From Bryobacterales bacterium (GTDB lineage Bacteria > Acidobacteriota > Terriglobia > Bryobacterales > Bryobacteraceae): 64,000 nucleotides of DNA. Made by a program: the position numbers and the translations under genes. The notes beneath the pieces are model-generated. The model was not told the origin of the DNA, did not search any database, and saw only the letters and a program-made list of their open reading frames with translations. The stretch is taken from assembly GCA_003164035.1 (NCBI GenBank), contig PLRS01000052.1:91659-155658 (forward strand), read 5' to 3'. Shown here piece by piece: positions 63,435-64,000 of the stretch (its first letter is position 1; each line of letters starts with the position of its first letter).

Positions 63435-64000
63435 ATGGACATCAACCGCTTCACCGAGAAGCTCCAGGAAGCCATTCGCACAGCCCAAACCAAGGCGATC
63501 CGTAACGGGAACCAGCAGGTGGATGTCGAACACCTCCTCTCGGCTCTGCTGGAACAATCCGGCGGCCTGGCGCCCGCGGTACTCACCAAGGCCGGCGTCG
63601 CCGTCGAGGGCATCCAGCCGCGGCTCGAAGCCGAGCTCGACCGCCTGCCCAAAGTTTCCGGAGCTTCCGGGCCGGCCGACCAGATCTACGTCACCGCGCG
63701 CCTCAACCGCCTCCTGGCCGACGCCGAAACCGAAGCCAGTAACCTCAAGGACGACTACATTTCCGTCGAACACGTCCTGCTCGCCGCCACCGGCGACCGC
63801 GGTCCCGCCGGTAAGCTCCTCCAGGAATTCGGCCTCACCCGCGAACGCCTCATGCAGGCCCTGCGCGACGTACGCGGCAGCCAGCGCGTCACTTCGCAAA
63901 ACCCCGAGGCCACCTACGAAGCCCTGGAACGCTACGGCCGCGACCTCACCAAAGCCGCTTCCCAGGGCAAGCTCGACCCCGTCATCGGCCGCGACGAAGA
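63435..64000 (+). CDS. clpB: ATP-dependent chaperone ClpB (3' partial)
   Basis: The first 188 codons of a ClpB/Hsp104-type disaggregase, cut by the window end. The N-terminal Clp-N domain has two repeats: INRFTEKLQEAIRTAQTKAI...QVDVEHLLSALLEQ and LLADAETEASNLKDDYISVEHVLLAA. The linker ends in YGRDLTKAASQGKLDPVIGRDEE, which leads into the first AAA+ module. It refolds aggregated proteins with DnaK. The ATG at 63435 matches the family N-terminus (MD.NRFTEK), although no ribosome site is visible. Confidence 0.93.
   Translation, partial: MDINRFTEKLQEAIRTAQTKAIRNGNQQVDVEHLLSALLEQSGGLAPAVLTKAGVAVEGIQPRLEAELDRLPKVSGASGPADQIYVTARLNRLLADAETEASNLKDDYISVEHVLLAATGDRGPAGKLLQEFGLTRERLMQALRDVRGSQRVTSQNPEATYEALERYGRDLTKAASQGKLDPVIGRDE

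Overview
The window is high-GC bacterial DNA that most resembles an acidobacterium of the Solibacter/Bryobacter lineage (Bryobacterales). This rests on gene content, not on a marker gene. It encodes a giant secreted Ig-repeat protein whose C-terminus looks like the Solibacter-type TIGR03437 domain. It also has a large carboxypeptidase-regulatory-domain TonB receptor beside DUF1592 cytochrome-like and DUF1552 genes, many secreted peptidases and glycoside hydrolases, and very many palindromic intergenic repeats. No rRNA, CRISPR array, phage or transposase gene was seen.

Layout. 0-4.4 kb: a SnoaL-like protein, a DksA-like regulator, hfq-hflX and a tRNA-Met(CAU). 4.5-8.8 kb: a GH31 glycosidase, then a decayed stretch (GH35-like pseudogene, an antitoxin with a truncated PIN toxin, a frameshifted HNH nuclease). 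8.9-14 kb: deoB-tpiA, a PEBP protein, an Fe-S aldo/keto reductase and an M19 dipeptidase. 14-22.2 kb: two large secreted repeat proteins, a lipoprotein cyclophilin and an orphan HicB-like protein. 22.2-36.9 kb: a seven-gene minus-strand cluster read from a strong promoter (TonB receptor, DUF1592, DUF1552, ankyrin protein, creatininase-like protein, MFS carrier, M14 peptidase), facing a divergent GAF-ANTAR regulator. 38.3-41.7 kb: a GH38 alpha-mannosidase. 41.7-43.9 kb: a gene-poor 2.1 kb stretch with a slippage-type tandem array, a second direct-repeat family and a gene fragment. 43.9-49.2 kb: folD, coaE, an HtrA-type protease and a secreted S53 peptidase. 49.5-56.4 kb: a secreted esterase, an SDR with an upstream 57-aa zinc-ribbon gene, a LysR regulator, a pair of SPFH genes and a toxin-antitoxin island. 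56.4-62 kb: a coherent unsaturated-uronate catabolic cluster (KduI-like isomerase, DUF4861-GH88 fusion, KdgK-like kinase, KduD-like SDR). 62.2-64 kb: a small secreted protein, a recombinase-like DNA-binding protein and the start of clpB.

How it fits together: the organism appears to be a soil-type polymer degrader. GH31, GH38, GH88, an esterase, S53, M14 and M19 enzymes break down plant or microbial polymers. The TonB receptor and MFS carrier take up products. The uronate cluster would convert unsaturated uronates to 2-keto-3-deoxy-6-phosphogluconate. Intergenic regions hold at least five families of palindromic repeats. One copy is interrupted by a MITE-like element, with an uninterrupted copy of the same repeat elsewhere in the window.
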